A stretch of DNA of 32,536 bases from Acidobacteriota bacterium (GCA_003223835.1 QHWR01000028.1:1-32536); one strand, 5' to 3'; counted from the first letter of the stretch, positions 23,340-32,268 are shown. Numbers and translations are program-made. The notes: generated by a model from the letters alone, not told the origin.

Positions 23340-24119
23340 TCAGCCCAGCCGGCCCTTCGTCACGATCTTCCGCGCGGCCAGTCGAAGCGCCTCGGGCACG
23401 TTGCGGTCGATCGAGAGCATCTTCAAATCGCGCTCGTTGACCCGATGGACCATCGTCATCGAGATGCCGGGCGGAGTCTTCGGGTTGCGGCACAAGCCGA
23501 CGATGATGCCATAGTTCTTCGTCCACGAACGGTTCATGCCGATCGTGCGCAGGACATCCTCCGAAATGTTGCCCATGCGCGTGAACGCCTCGACCTCCGC
23601 GTCGGTCAGCTTCGGGCTGCTCAACACCGCGGCGGCCACCAGCTTGTTGGCGTCACGAATGAGGGCGGAGCGCTGCTCGCGCGACCCCTTGATCGCGAGC
23701 TTCATGCGGTCGATGATCGGGAGCGACGACAGCAGCTTGGGTTCCGCGGCGCCGGGCTCCTCGCCCGCGCTTCCTTCCGGCAGTCCCTGAAGCGTGTCGA
23801 GCAACGGTTCCAGGAACTCGTCGGTGCCCGGACTCTCGGCCGGCTCGATCCCGCGCGCGGCGAAGAACCGCCGGATCTCCGTGGACACGTCGGAACGCGC
23901 GAGGAACGAACGGAGCGGGCGTTCAGGCAGCCGCGCCAGCGTGACGTTCGTCATCCGCGCGATCTCTTCGTCGGGGTCGTCGGCGAGCAGCACGAGCAGC
24001 GCGACCTGTTCGTGCGCGCGGGGCGCGAGGGCGCCTTCCGCGGCGAGCATCCGCACGTCCTTCGCGACTTCGCCGCGCCGGAAAAAATCGAGGAGCGGGG
24101 AGCGAAACCCGGGGTCCAC
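23340..24119 (-). CDS. conserved helical (HEAT-like) protein of unknown function
   Basis: GTG 24119 directly follows the TAA of the RodZ-like gene, so translation is presumably coupled. The 259-residue protein is mostly helical. Its C-terminal half has a strongly patterned stretch: KLAIKGSREQRSALIRDANK, AVLSSPKLTDAEVEAFTRM, NISEDVLRTIGMNRSW, CRNPKTPPGISMTMVHRV and IDRNVPEALRLAARK. These repeating helix pairs look like HEAT-type or DUF2336-like repeats. The protein has no signal peptide or membrane helix. I recognise the pattern as one shared by acidobacterial and deltaproteobacterial proteins, but no function is known to me. Its position next to rodZ hints at envelope or cell-shape work. Confidence 0.75.
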   Translation of the reverse strand: MDPGFRSPLLDFFRRGEVAKDVRMLAAEGALAPRAHEQVALLVLLADDPDEEIARMTNVTLARLPERPLRSFLARSDVSTEIRRFFAARGIEPAESPGTDEFLEPLLDTLQGLPEGSAGEEPGAAEPKLLSSLPIIDRMKLAIKGSREQRSALIRDANKLVAAAVLSSPKLTDAEVEAFTRMGNISEDVLRTIGMNRSWTKNYGIIVGLCRNPKTPPGISMTMVHRVNERDLKMLSIDRNVPEALRLAARKIVTKGRLG

Positions 24120-24938
24120 TTATTTGAGGTACGTGCCCGCCGTTGTCGGGGTGATCTTCGCCGTTTTGACCTGACCGGCGGCGCCGAGCGACCGGCCAGG
24201 GCGGCCGTTGATCGAAAAGTCGAAGGCGCCGGCGTCGCCGATTTCGATCACGGCTTCGCGCTGGACCGTCCGGGACTCGTGCTCTCCCGGCTGCATCACG
24301 CGCGCGAACAGCCGCTCGCCATCGACCGTCAGCGAAATCCAGCAGGGACCCGTCGGGTGCAGATCGAGCTTCAGCGGCTGTCCGGCCTGGACGGGAACGG
24401 TCCTGGCCGGCGCGGGCACGGTCGGGCGGGCTCGCGCCGGCGGCGTGACGGGCGCCGGCACGGGCGGGAGCGCCTGGGACGACTTCGGCGGCGCGGGTTC
24501 CGGCGCCGACGACTGGTCGGGCGGCTCGGGCGGCGGCTGCGGCGCGGGCCGGCTCCGCAGGGTGAAGTACAGAATGACGATGATCAGCGGCACGCTGACG
24601 AGGACGAGCTTCAGGAGCACGCTCGCCATGCGCTGCTGATTCTCGAACTGGCTTTCCTGTTCCGGGACCGCGACCGCGGCGTGCGCGGCGACGACGGGCG
24701 TGTCTTCCTGAAACCGCTCGAGGAACTCGCGGACGGTCTCGTCGGGGTCGAGGCCCACCTCGAGCGCGTATGAACGGACGAACGCGCGGCTGAAGATGCC
24801 GCCCGGAAGCCTGGAGATATGGTTGCGCTCGAGCGCTTCGAGCGCCGCGACGGAAATCTTGGTGCTGGCCGCGATCTGGCGGAGTGAGATTCCGCGGCGC
24901 TCGCGCGCCTGGCGCAGCTTCCCGCCAAAATCGCTCAT
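24120..24938 (-). CDS. rodZ: RodZ-like HTH membrane protein
   Basis: The 272-residue protein follows the RodZ plan: a cytoplasmic HTH domain (residues 6-75: LRQARERRGISLRQIAASTKIS, LPGGIFSRAFVRSYALEVGLDPDE), one membrane helix (about 105-127), a Pro/Ala linker (131-178) and a C-terminal periplasmic beta domain of DUF4115 type (about 185-272, LHPTGPCWISLTVDGERLF, FDFSINGRPGRSLG). RodZ links MreB filaments to the elongasome and helps keep rod shape. Many acidobacterial genomes have several such HTH_25 proteins, so a true cytoskeletal role is not certain; no mreB is in the window. The ATG overlaps the thiE stop (ATGA at 24935-24938). Confidence 0.82.
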   Translation of the reverse strand: MSDFGGKLRQARERRGISLRQIAASTKISVAALEALERNHISRLPGGIFSRAFVRSYALEVGLDPDETVREFLERFQEDTPVVAAHAAVAVPEQESQFENQQRMASVLLKLVLVSVPLIIVILYFTLRSRPAPQPPPEPPDQSSAPEPAPPKSSQALPPVPAPVTPPARARPTVPAPARTVPVQAGQPLKLDLHPTGPCWISLTVDGERLFARVMQPGEHESRTVQREAVIEIGDAGAFDFSINGRPGRSLGAAGQVKTAKITPTTAGTYLK

Positions 24939-25615
24939 TTTTCCGCCGTCACTTTAGACAACCTGCGATCCGGTGTCAACGCGCGCTGGAGCGCCGCGAC
25001 GCTGGATGCGAGCGCGGCTTCGTCCGCGGCGGTCATGAAAACGCCGATCGCCGCGGCGCCCGCCGCGCCGGCTCCGGCGATCGCCGCCGCGTTGGCGGGG
25101 TCGACGCCGCCGATCGCGATGACGGGCAGCGACACGGCGCGGCAGACGCGCGCGAGCGCGTCGATGCCGGCCGCGGGATGCGCCGCCGGCTTGCCGCGCG
25201 AAGCGAACACGCTGCCGAAGAACACGTAGTCGCAGCCGCCGGCCGCCTCGACGGCGCGCGCTTCGTCGGCACCGTGCACCGATCGGCCGATCAGAAACGA
25301 AGGCGGCGCGATCGAACGGATGCACGGCGCGGCGATCGAATCGCCGCGCAGGTGGACGCCGGCGGCCCCCGCGGCGGCGGCGACGTCGACCCGGTCGTTC
25401 ACGAGCACCCGCGCCCCTGTCCCCGCGACGGCGGCGACGCTGTCGCGCACGAGCGCCGTGAGCGATCGGTCGTCGAGATCGCGTTCCCGGATCTGCACGA
25501 GCGAAACGCCGGCCCGCGCGGCCGCGCCGATGCGCTCGACGAGCGCGAGGATGGAGGGATCGGCGCCGCGGCGGCGGTCGGTGACGAAGCACAATGCCGG
25601 CCGCGGGAGCGTCAC
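24935..25615 (-). CDS. thiE: thiamine-phosphate synthase
   Basis: ThiE joins HMP-pyrophosphate and thiazole phosphate to thiamine phosphate. The 226-residue barrel shows LVQIRERDLDDRSL, LVNDRVDVAAAAGAAGVHL, IGRSVHGADEA, DYVFFGSVFASRGKP and LPVIAIGGVDPANA, in the right order and spacing for the ThiE/TenI family. The usual TxTK/SK pyrophosphate-binding segment reads ASRGK here. TenI, an aminase-like paralogue, is the alternative, but the QIRERDL and NDR motifs fit ThiE. GTG 25615 overlaps the stop of the small membrane-protein gene (GTGA). No other thiamine genes are in the window, so its place in this run looks fortuitous. Confidence 0.85.
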   Translation of the reverse strand: MTLPRPALCFVTDRRRGADPSILALVERIGAAARAGVSLVQIRERDLDDRSLTALVRDSVAAVAGTGARVLVNDRVDVAAAAGAAGVHLRGDSIAAPCIRSIAPPSFLIGRSVHGADEARAVEAAGGCDYVFFGSVFASRGKPAAHPAAGIDALARVCRAVSLPVIAIGGVDPANAAAIAGAGAAGAAAIGVFMTAADEAALASSVAALQRALTPDRRLSKVTAEK

Positions 25616-25878
25616 GGCTTGACTTCCTCCTGCCGCGGCGGCTCGCGCCGGCGCGCCGCCACGACGAGCGCCAGCTCCACGAGGCCCGCGATTGCGGTCA
25701 CGCCGCCGACGCCCGACACGGCACCGCGGAGGTACGGGCTCTGGAGAAACCCCTGAAGCGCGGGACGCGTCTGCGCATACGCGTTGTGCTCCCAGAGGGC
25801 GGACCACGGCGCGACGATGAGGATGAGACCCGCTTCGAGGAAATAGGCGGCGAACAGAAGCCGGCTGAGGACGCGGAT
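25612..25878 (-). CDS. small two-helix membrane protein, probable non-canonical start
   Basis: A coding frame ends in TGA 25614-25612 (overlapping thiE) and encodes RVLSRLLFAAYFLEAGLILI...VSGVGGVTAIAGLVELALVV...RQEEVKP. Two membrane helices flank a conserved-looking APWSALWEHNAYAQTRPALQ loop and LRGAVSG. No in-frame ATG, GTG or TTG exists upstream. A strong GGAGG at the end of the TPR gene sits 6 bases before ATC 25878, which is therefore the likely start (88 residues); ATA 25884 is an alternative. I recall similar APWS...W-type small membrane proteins in Acidobacteria, of unknown function. An ATG-to-ATC change or base error would explain the missing start. Confidence 0.65.
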   Translation of the reverse strand: MRVLSRLLFAAYFLEAGLILIVAPWSALWEHNAYAQTRPALQGFLQSPYLRGAVSGVGGVTAIAGLVELALVVAARRREPPRQEEVKP

Positions 25879-25880
25879 GA

Positions 25881-27827
25881 CTATCCTCCGGTCTGCACAC
25901 GCGCCAGCCGATCCACGCGCGCGGCGACGTCGCGATAGTCCCCGGCATCGGCCTGGAGCTCCATCAGCACCCTGAGCGCGCGCGCCGTCTCACCCGCTCC
26001 CTCCAGCGTCGTGCCGAGATCATAAAGGAGGGAGCGCCCCTGCTCGAGGCCCGGGGCCGGCGCCTCGGCGGCGCGTTCCAGCCATTCGATCGCCCTGGAG
26101 GTATCGTTGCGCTCCCGGTACAGGCGCCCGAGGATCGCGGCGGCTTCGAAGCGGTGGCGCGGCGAACGCGCCGCGGTCGTCAACGACGCGATCGCTTCGT
26201 CGGTCATGCCGACCTCGAGGTACGTGCGGGCGAGCTTGAGCTGTTGCGCGGCTTCCTCCACGCCGGTCTGCCGCGACACCTCGTCGCGAAAATCCTGAAA
26301 GACCTCTTCGAGATGCTGTCGCGGCGGCGTGTCCGGCGGTGGCGTCATCGCCGGTGTTCCCTGGAGGTCGCCGAGAATGCCCGTCAGGTCGATCTCGGCC
26401 GGACTCCCCGGCTTCGAAGGCGTCCCGGTGAATGGCGCCGGCGGGCCGGGCGCCGGCGCGGGGTGCTGCGGCGCTGACGTGTTCGACGGCGCGTCGGCGC
26501 CGGCGGTTGCCGTCGCGCGCGATTCGTCGAAGGCCGCGGGACGCGCGCCGTCCGCGGTTGCCTGGACGGACTCCGGCGGGAAGCCGTCCGCGAACGGATC
26601 GGTCGCGGTGAACGGCGCCTGACCGCTCAGCCGCTCCGCGATCAGCGCGTCGGGGTCGGACACCTTGAGCATGACGAGCGCCCGGCGGAAGCGATCGATG
26701 TGGCCGCGTTCCCACGGCTCGCGTGCGACGAGGTCCTCGGCGATGACGCGCGCTTCCGCCGGCTGCCCGCGCGAGAGATACGCATCGGCGAGCTGCGCCT
26801 GCGCCTCGTACATCGTCGCCTCGAGACCGCCGTCCACGCACACTTCGACGAGCTTCAGCAGCGCGGCGACGTGGCTGGGCACGCGCGTGACGAATTCCTG
26901 CAGGATGCTCGCCGCGTCGGCGTGATCGGTCGCCAGGAGCGCCGCGTCCACGGCGTTCTCGATGCAGAGAAACGCCGCGTCCGGCGACGTATCGGCGAGC
27001 GACCACGCGAGGTCCACGACCTCGTGGCGCCGCTCCTGATCGATCGCGATGATCCGCGGCAGCAGCTCGCGCGCTTCTTCCAGAGAGCCCGAGCGCAGAT
27101 CGACGTTGACGAGCGCCATCAGCAGCGCGGGATCGGATCCCGCCGTCTCGCGATCGAGATAGCCGCGCGCGCTGTCGTAGTCGCCGGCGGTCACCGCCGC
27201 GCGCGCCAGCTCGGCGCGGCCGTCTTTGTCCTGCGGGTTCAGCCGGACCGACTCCCGCAGCGCGTCGATCGCTTCCTTGTCGCGCCCTTTCTCGAGCAGA
27301 TCGTCGTGCAGGTCGCGGTAACGCGCGGCCGCTCCCGCCTGGTCGCCGTTCTGTTCCGTGAGACGCGCCGCGTTCCGGCGCGCATCGATGTCTCCGGGAT
27401 CCAGCGAACCGAGCCGGAGCGTGATCTCCTCGGCGCCGCGCTTGTCGCCGCGGAACCGCCGGCGCTCCGCGACGGCGGCAAAGTGCGTCTTCGCGTCGGC
27501 GAGCAGTCCCTGCTTCGCCGAAAGCTCGGCGAGCTTGAGGAGCGACGTCTCGTCCTCCGGCTTGATCTTCAGGATCTTCTTGTAGAGCGCCGCCGCCTTC
27601 GGATAGAAGCCCTCGTGCATCAGGTGGTCGGCGATGCGCGCGTACATCGCCGCGGCCTTGTCGGGCTGTCCGACTCGCGCGTAGAGATCGCCGAGCGTGT
27701 TCGTCGTCGTCCAGTCGCGCGGCTGTTCCTCGAGGACGCGCACGTACTCCGCGACGGCCGCGTCGAGCCGGCCCTGGCGGAGCAGCTTCTCCGCCTTTTT
27801 CAGCGCATCGTCGCGGTCGAAGGCCAA
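25881..27827 (-). CDS. TPR-repeat protein
   Basis: The 648-residue protein opens with tandem tetratricopeptide repeats (GRLDAAVAEYVRVLEEQPRDW, LYARVGQPDKAAAMYARIADHL, EGFYPKAAALYKKILKIKPED) and continues with TPR-like helices to about residue 385. A Pro/Ala-rich, low-complexity linker (about 400-495) leads to a second helical TPR block (about 500-645, EEAAQQLKLARTYLEVGMTDEAI). There is no signal peptide, so a cytoplasmic scaffold is likely. I take TTG 27827 as start because GGAG lies 9 bases upstream and the repeats begin at once. Similar TPR-linker-TPR proteins occur beside pilus and gliding genes in related phyla, but nothing here proves such a role. Confidence 0.8.
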   Translation of the reverse strand: MAFDRDDALKKAEKLLRQGRLDAAVAEYVRVLEEQPRDWTTTNTLGDLYARVGQPDKAAAMYARIADHLMHEGFYPKAAALYKKILKIKPEDETSLLKLAELSAKQGLLADAKTHFAAVAERRRFRGDKRGAEEITLRLGSLDPGDIDARRNAARLTEQNGDQAGAAARYRDLHDDLLEKGRDKEAIDALRESVRLNPQDKDGRAELARAAVTAGDYDSARGYLDRETAGSDPALLMALVNVDLRSGSLEEARELLPRIIAIDQERRHEVVDLAWSLADTSPDAAFLCIENAVDAALLATDHADAASILQEFVTRVPSHVAALLKLVEVCVDGGLEATMYEAQAQLADAYLSRGQPAEARVIAEDLVAREPWERGHIDRFRRALVMLKVSDPDALIAERLSGQAPFTATDPFADGFPPESVQATADGARPAAFDESRATATAGADAPSNTSAPQHPAPAPGPPAPFTGTPSKPGSPAEIDLTGILGDLQGTPAMTPPPDTPPRQHLEEVFQDFRDEVSRQTGVEEAAQQLKLARTYLEVGMTDEAIASLTTAARSPRHRFEAAAILGRLYRERNDTSRAIEWLERAAEAPAPGLEQGRSLLYDLGTTLEGAGETARALRVLMELQADAGDYRDVAARVDRLARVQTGG

Positions 27828-27872
27828 CGGGATGTCTCCACGGAGCGCGAGTCGCCTGGAACCGGCGTGGGA

Positions 27873-28496
27873 TCAGTCAATCGTATCAAACAGGGATGGC
27901 GGGCGGAACGAGCGGCGATGGACGTGGGAATAGCCGTAGCGGGCAACCGCGTCGAGGTGATCGCGCGTCGCGTAGCCTTTGTGACGATCGAATCCGTACC
28001 GCGGATCGCGCGCGTGCAGGTCGGCCATGAGGCGGTCGCGCGTCACCTTCGCGACGATCGACGCGGCCGCAATCGCCGTGCAGCGGCTGTCGCCGTGGAC
28101 GACGCCGCGCTGCGCCATCGGCAGATCCGGAATGCGGAACGCGTCGACCAGCACCATGTCGGGCAGCGGCGCGAGCGCCATCACCGACCGCTGCATCGCG
28201 CGCAGCGACGCCTGGTGGATATTGACGAGATCGATCTCGTCGGGCTCGACGGCGGTGACCGACCACGTGACCGCCTGGACGACGATCGTGTCGTACAGCC
28301 GATCGCGCTCGAGCGGCGTCACCGTCTTGGAATCGCATACGCGCGGAATGTAGCGTTCGGGATTGAGGACCACGGCGGCGGCCACGACCGGGCCGGCGAG
28401 ACAGCCGCGCCCCACTTCGTCCACGCCCGCGACGTACACGAACCCCATGCGCCGCAGCGCATTCTCGAGGGTGCGGTACGCGCGAACCTTGGACAT
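27873..28496 (-). CDS. rnhB: ribonuclease HII
   Basis: RNase HII nicks RNA in RNA/DNA hybrids and starts removal of misincorporated ribonucleotides. The 207-residue product has the complete metal set: Asp 26 and Glu 27 in AGVDEVGRGCLAGPVVAAAV, Asp 118 in MVLVDAF and Asp 154 in AASIVAKVTRDRLM. The GYATRDH segment and the C-terminal HRRSFRPP are also family features. The usual DSKKL is DSKTV here, outside the catalytic residues. ATG 28496 begins 7 bases after rplS ends, the conserved neighbour in many bacteria. Confidence 0.95.
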   Translation of the reverse strand: MSKVRAYRTLENALRRMGFVYVAGVDEVGRGCLAGPVVAAAVVLNPERYIPRVCDSKTVTPLERDRLYDTIVVQAVTWSVTAVEPDEIDLVNIHQASLRAMQRSVMALAPLPDMVLVDAFRIPDLPMAQRGVVHGDSRCTAIAAASIVAKVTRDRLMADLHARDPRYGFDRHKGYATRDHLDAVARYGYSHVHRRSFRPPSLFDTID

Positions 28497-28503
28497 GAAA
28501 CGG

Positions 28504-28842
28504 CTACTTCGATTCTCGCATCCTCGCGGCCTTGCCCTTCAGGTTGCGCAGGAAGTACAGCTTCGCGCGCCGGACCTTCGCGGTGCGGACCACTTCGATC
28601 TTGTCGATGATCGGCGAGTGCAGCGGAAAGATGCGCTCCACGCCCTGGCCGAACGACACCTTGCGGACCGTGAACGTGGCGCGCGCCCCGCCGCGGTGCT
28701 GCCCGATCACCATGCCCTCGAACACCTGGATGCGCTCCTTGTCCCCCTCGCGCACCTTCACGTGCACGCGCACGGTGTCGCCCGGCTTGATCGCCGGGCG
28801 TTCGGTCAGCTGGCCGCGCTCGACGGTCTCTACGGCAGTCAT
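28504..28842 (-). CDS. rplS: 50S ribosomal protein L19
   Basis: The 112-residue protein shows the L19 core: [49 protein letters not shown] and [21 protein letters not shown]19 lies at the 30S-50S interface. The ATG has GAAGGGAG 8-12 bases upstream. It follows trmD, as in most bacteria. Confidence 0.97.
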   Translation of the reverse strand: MTAVETVERGQLTERPAIKPGDTVRVHVKVREGDKERIQVFEGMVIGQHRGGARATFTVRKVSFGQGVERIFPLHSPIIDKIEVVRTAKVRRAKLYFLRNLKGKAARMRESK

Positions 28843-28897
28843 GACAATGCTCCCTTCTCTCGCTTCTCACTGATCCTAACGCACGACCCGGGCGGCG

Positions 28898-29665
28898 CTA
28901 CGGCTTCCGCACGCCGCCGGCCCGACGCTCGTCGAGCAGCTCCGCCAGAATCGCTTCGTCTTCCGGCTCCAGGCCGCCGCGCCGCGCCGCGTCCAGCAGA
29001 TCGGGACGCCGCTCGAGCGTGCGGCTCAACGCCTCGCGCCGGCGCCATCGCTCGATCTCCGCGTGATGGCCCGACAGCAGCACCGGCGGCACCGCATGCC
29101 CGCGGAACTCCGCGGGCCGCGTGTACTGCGGGAAGTCCAGCAATCCTCGCGCGAACGTGTCGCGCGCGACCGACGCATCGTCGCCGACGACGCCGGGCAC
29201 GAACCGCGCGAGCGCATCCACGATCACCAGCGCCGGCAACTCGCCGCCCGACAGCACGTAATCGCCGATCGAGATGGCCTCGGTCGCCAGATGCTGCCGG
29301 ACGCGCTCGTCGACGCCTTCGTACCGGCCGCACAGGATCGCGACGTGATCCAGGCGGCTGAGCCGCTCCGCCGCGCCGTGCGTCAGGCGTTCGCCGTCCG
29401 GCGACGTCAGAATCACGGCGTCCGGCTTCCCGCGGTCCTGCTCGATCCGATCGACCGCCGCGAAGAGCGGCTCGGGCTTCAGCACCATCCCGGGTCCGCC
29501 GCCGAACGGCACGTCGTCCACGACGCGGTGGCGATCCGACGTGAAGTCGCGCAGGTCGTGTACCCGGACGTCCAACACTCCGCGCGCGATCGCCCGCGCG
29601 ACGATGCCTTCCGCGAGCGGCGCCTCGACCATCTTCGGGAAGATGGTGACGATGTCTAATCTCAA
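28898..29665 (-). CDS. trmD: tRNA (guanine-37-N1)-methyltransferase
   Basis: TrmD methylates G37 of tRNAs from S-adenosylmethionine, preventing +1 frameshifting. The 255-residue SPOUT enzyme shows [52 protein letters not shown] and [18 protein letters not shown], which forms the knot and cofactor site. The Asp and Arg needed for catalysis lie in [11 protein letters not shown] and near [11 protein letters not shown] take TTG 29665 as the start because it gives the standard MRxDxxTxFP N-terminus; no good ribosome site precedes it. It is separated from rimM by a GC-rich repeat. Confidence 0.96.
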   Translation of the reverse strand: MRLDIVTIFPKMVEAPLAEGIVARAIARGVLDVRVHDLRDFTSDRHRVVDDVPFGGGPGMVLKPEPLFAAVDRIEQDRGKPDAVILTSPDGERLTHGAAERLSRLDHVAILCGRYEGVDERVRQHLATEAISIGDYVLSGGELPALVIVDALARFVPGVVGDDASVARDTFARGLLDFPQYTRPAEFRGHAVPPVLLSGHHAEIERWRRREALSRTLERRPDLLDAARRGGLEPEDEAILAELLDERRAGGVRKP

Positions 29666-29670
29666 TGCCC

Positions 29671-29732
29671 GCGGGGCCCCACCCCCGCTCGCGCTCGCTC
29701 GGCGGCTTCGCGCCTCGCTCGGGCCGCAGGCG
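29671..29732. repeat. GC-rich GCTCG intergenic element
   Basis: The short gap between rimM and trmD is filled by GCGGGGCCCC, then GCTCGCGCTCGCTCGG and GGCGGCTTCGCGCC. This resembles the tract at 13364-13470 in composition and words (CCCC runs, GGCTTCGC, GCTCGCTCG). It replaces the usual ribosome-binding region of trmD. Confidence 0.45.
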
Positions 29733-30254
29733 CTACTCGTTCAGATCCAGCAGCCCCTCCGGCGGATCCACGACGATCTCGCGCGCCGCCGGATCCACTT
29801 TCACGCAGATGTCGGCGACGAGCGGAATCAACAGCTCGCCCCGCGGTCCCTGCACGACGAGCCGGCTGCGTTCCATCGGCCCTTCGACGCCCGTGACGCG
29901 TCCCAGCGCCTCGCCGCGCGTGTCGCGCACCTCGCAGCCGACGAGATCGTGATGGTAGAACGTCCCGCCGGGCAGCGAGCCGAGCGCCGCCGCCGGCATC
30001 TTCAACTCCGCCCCGGCCAGCGCTTCAGCCGCGTCCATCGTGTCCACGCCCTCGAGCGCGATGACGGGGCGGCCCTGATGAAATCGAACCGACGCGATGC
30101 GCCGCGGCGCCGATCCGCCGGCCGTGCACACCTGCACGATCTGTCCGGGCCGAAAGCGCTCCTGCGCGAAATCCGTGTCGGGATTGACGATCACCTGCCC
30201 GCGGTTGCCGTGCGCGCGGGCGACGCGCCCGACCCGCAGGAGGTCGTCATGCAT
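29733..30254 (-). CDS. rimM: 16S rRNA processing protein RimM
   Basis: RimM helps assemble the 30S head and binds S19. The 173-residue protein has the N-terminal RimM barrel ([19 protein letters not shown], with the conserved HGxRG replaced by HGNRG) and a C-terminal PRC-barrel ([40 protein letters not shown]). ATG 30254 shares one base with the khpA stop (TAATG), so it is translationally coupled. Confidence 0.94.
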   Translation of the reverse strand: MHDDLLRVGRVARAHGNRGQVIVNPDTDFAQERFRPGQIVQVCTAGGSAPRRIASVRFHQGRPVIALEGVDTMDAAEALAGAELKMPAAALGSLPGGTFYHHDLVGCEVRDTRGEALGRVTGVEGPMERSRLVVQGPRGELLIPLVADICVKVDPAAREIVVDPPEGLLDLNE

Positions 30255-30499
30255 TACTGCTCGTCGCGGAACTCGAGCGTCGCCCTCTGGCCCTCGAGTT
30301 CGGCGGTCGCGTTCACGATGGTCCGCATCGCGGCCGCGGTCCGGCCCTGCCGTCCAATCACGCGTCCGAGGTCGCCCGGCGCCATGAACAGCTCGACGAC
30401 GGTCTGCCCGCGATGCGCCTGCTCGGTCACGCGGACCGCGTCCGGGTGATCCGCCAGCGCTTTCGCGATCACCTCGACGACGTCGCGCGCGCGGCTCAC
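30254..30499 (-). CDS. khpA: KH-domain RNA-binding protein KhpA
   Basis: The 81-residue protein is a single KH domain. ELFMAPGDLGRVIGRQGRTAAAMRTIV carries the GxxG loop (GRQG) that grips RNA. KhpA forms a complex with KhpB in several bacteria and affects cell division and small RNA stability. GTG 30499 overlaps the rpsP stop by four bases (GTGA). The rpsP-khpA-rimM-trmD order is the common one. Confidence 0.93.
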   Translation of the reverse strand: MSRARDVVEVIAKALADHPDAVRVTEQAHRGQTVVELFMAPGDLGRVIGRQGRTAAAMRTIVNATAELEGQRATLEFRDEQ

Positions 30500-30810
30500 G
30501 ACGTCGCTCGGCCTCCGCTCGCGACGCCCCGAGCACCGTCGAGGGGCGCGGGCGTTTCAGCCGGCGCGGCCGTCTCGGCCGGCATCCGGGCCACCAGCGT
30601 CCGCACGGTGTCGGACGGCAGCGCGCCCGCCTTCAGCCAGTGATCGAGCCGCGCCCGATCGATCTTCAGCGTCTCGGGCTTCGTGCGCGGGTTGTAGCTG
30701 CCGAGCACCTCCACGAAACTGCTGTCGCGCGCCGCCGCCGAATCGGTGACGACGACCCGGAAGAACGGCCGCTTCTTCGAACCCGCGCGTCTCAGTCGTA
30801 TCGCTAACAT
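30496..30810 (-). CDS. rpsP: 30S ribosomal protein S16
   Basis: The S16 core is evident: MLAIRLRRAGSKKRPFFRVV, SFVEVLGSYNPRTKPETLKID and RLDHWLKAGALPSDTVRTL. ATG 30810 has AGAGGA 4 bases upstream, so I prefer it to the ATG four codons earlier; the product is 104 residues. The last 25 residues form an Ala/Pro/Gly-rich tail common in high-GC bacteria. Confidence 0.96.
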   Translation of the reverse strand: MLAIRLRRAGSKKRPFFRVVVTDSAAARDSSFVEVLGSYNPRTKPETLKIDRARLDHWLKAGALPSDTVRTLVARMPAETAAPAETPAPLDGARGVASGGRATS

Positions 30811-30837
30811 GAATCCTCTCAACTCGAGCTGCCAGCT

Positions 30838-32193
30838 CTATTTCAACATCCCCTTCAACGCGGCGAGATTCGGCCGCTTCTTGCCCAACCCCGCCATTCC
30901 GCCCACCGCCTTGAGCATCTTCTTCATCTGAATGAACTGCTTCAGCAGGCGGTTGACCTCTTCCACCGTCGTCCCCGAGCCCTTCGCGATGCGCTTGCGG
31001 CGGCTTCCGTTGATGACCTGATGATTGCGGCGCTCCTTCGGCGTCATCGAGTTGATGATCGCTTCGACGCGCAGAATCTGTTTGTCGTCCACCTGCGCGC
31101 GCTGCCCCTGCAGCTCTTTGAGCGCGCCCATGCCGGGCAGCATCCCGAGAATCTGCTCGAGCGGCCCCATCTTGCGGATCGTGCGGAGCTGATCGCGGAA
31201 ATCCTCGAGCGTGAATTCGTTGTGGCGGATCTTGCGTTCGAGCTTCTCCGCGTCCTCCTGCGACACGGCTTCTTCGGCTTTCTCGATGAGCGACAGCACG
31301 TCGCCCATCCCGAGCACGCGCGACACGACGCGGTCGGGATGGAACGGCTCGAGATCCTGCAGCCGCTCGCCGCTGCCCACGAACGCGATCGGCACGCCCA
31401 CGACCGAGACCACCGACAGCGCCGCGCCGCCGCGCGCGTCGCCGTCCATCTTCGTCAGCACGACGCCGGTGACGCCGACGCGCCGGTTGAACTCGCCGGC
31501 GCTCTTGATCGCGTCCTGCCCGGTCATCGCGTCCGCGATGAAAAGCTGGTCGGCGGGCTGCACGGCGCCCTTGATCGCCCGCAGTTCGTCCATCAGCTCG
31601 TCGTCGATGTGCAGCCGCCCGGCGGTGTCGACGATGACGACGTCGAAGCCGCTGTTCTTCGCTTCCGTCAGCGCGCCCGCCGCGCGGGCGACCGGGTCCA
31701 TCTGCCCGGCGGGGTCGTGCACCTTCACGCCCGCCTGCTTTCCGACGATCGAGAGCTGTTCGATCGCCGCGGGACGCCGCACGTCGGTCGACACCAGGAG
31801 CGGATGGCGGCCCTGCTTGGCCAGCCAGCGTCCCAGCTTCGCCGCGGTCGTCGTCTTGCCGGAGCCCTGGAGGCCGAGCAGCAACAGGACCCGCGGCCGC
31901 GCCGCGCTCGCCGGCAGTCCCCCTTCGGTCGTCCCGAACAGCGCCAGCATCTCGTCGCGGACGATGCGGACGACCTGCTGCGCGGGCGTCAGGCTCCGGA
32001 GCACTTCCTGATCGACCGCCCGGTCGCGCACGCGGTCGATGAAGACCTTGACGACCTTGAAGTTGACGTCGGCTTCGAGCAGCGCCATCCGAATCTCGCG
32101 CAACGCCACCTCGACCGTCTCCGGCGTGAGGCGTGCTTCACCGCGAAGGGTGCGGAACACGTCCTGGAGGCGGGTGCTGAGCGAGTCGAACAT
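30838..32193 (-). CDS. ffh: signal recognition particle protein Ffh
   Basis: Ffh binds the signal sequence of nascent membrane proteins together with 4.5S RNA and docks to FtsY. From ATG 32193 (MFDSLSTRLQDVF) it has 451 residues. The N and G domains show LLLLGLQGSGKTTTAAKLG (P-loop), TDVRRPAAIEQL, VIVDTAGRLHID, TKMDGDARGGAAL and FVGSGERLQDLEPFHP. The M domain shows GPLEQILGMLPGM, NGSRRKRIAKGSGTTVEEVN (RNA-binding) and Met-rich QMKKMLKAVGGMAGLG. A frame start at 32229 would lie inside the promoter's transcribed edge and is unlikely. It is the first gene of the ribosomal/processing operon. Confidence 0.97.
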   Translation of the reverse strand: MFDSLSTRLQDVFRTLRGEARLTPETVEVALREIRMALLEADVNFKVVKVFIDRVRDRAVDQEVLRSLTPAQQVVRIVRDEMLALFGTTEGGLPASAARPRVLLLLGLQGSGKTTTAAKLGRWLAKQGRHPLLVSTDVRRPAAIEQLSIVGKQAGVKVHDPAGQMDPVARAAGALTEAKNSGFDVVIVDTAGRLHIDDELMDELRAIKGAVQPADQLFIADAMTGQDAIKSAGEFNRRVGVTGVVLTKMDGDARGGAALSVVSVVGVPIAFVGSGERLQDLEPFHPDRVVSRVLGMGDVLSLIEKAEEAVSQEDAEKLERKIRHNEFTLEDFRDQLRTIRKMGPLEQILGMLPGMGALKELQGQRAQVDDKQILRVEAIINSMTPKERRNHQVINGSRRKRIAKGSGTTVEEVNRLLKQFIQMKKMLKAVGGMAGLGKKRPNLAALKGMLK

Positions 32194-32235
32194 GACGGGG
32201 ACGGAAGCGCCTAAGGTCCTCAGGCGCAAACGTTT

Positions 32236-32264
32236 ATCGTAGAGGAAGGCGTGCGTTCTGTCAA
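32236..32264 (-). promoter_or_regulatory. sigma70-type promoter for the ffh operon
   Basis: On the minus strand TTGACA (32264-32259) is followed after exactly 17 bases by TACGAT (32241-32236). The -35 box is a perfect consensus and the -10 box matches 4 of 6. Transcription would start near 32229, giving a leader of about 36 bases before the ffh ATG at 32193. It is the clearest promoter in the window and could drive the whole minus-strand run. Confidence 0.75.
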
Positions 32265-32268
32265 TTCT

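Noticed and set aside
26700-28610. A 636-codon plus-strand open frame opposite the TPR and rnhB genes
   Set aside because: It spans the boundary of two real genes and shows no domain; composition is typical of an antisense shadow.
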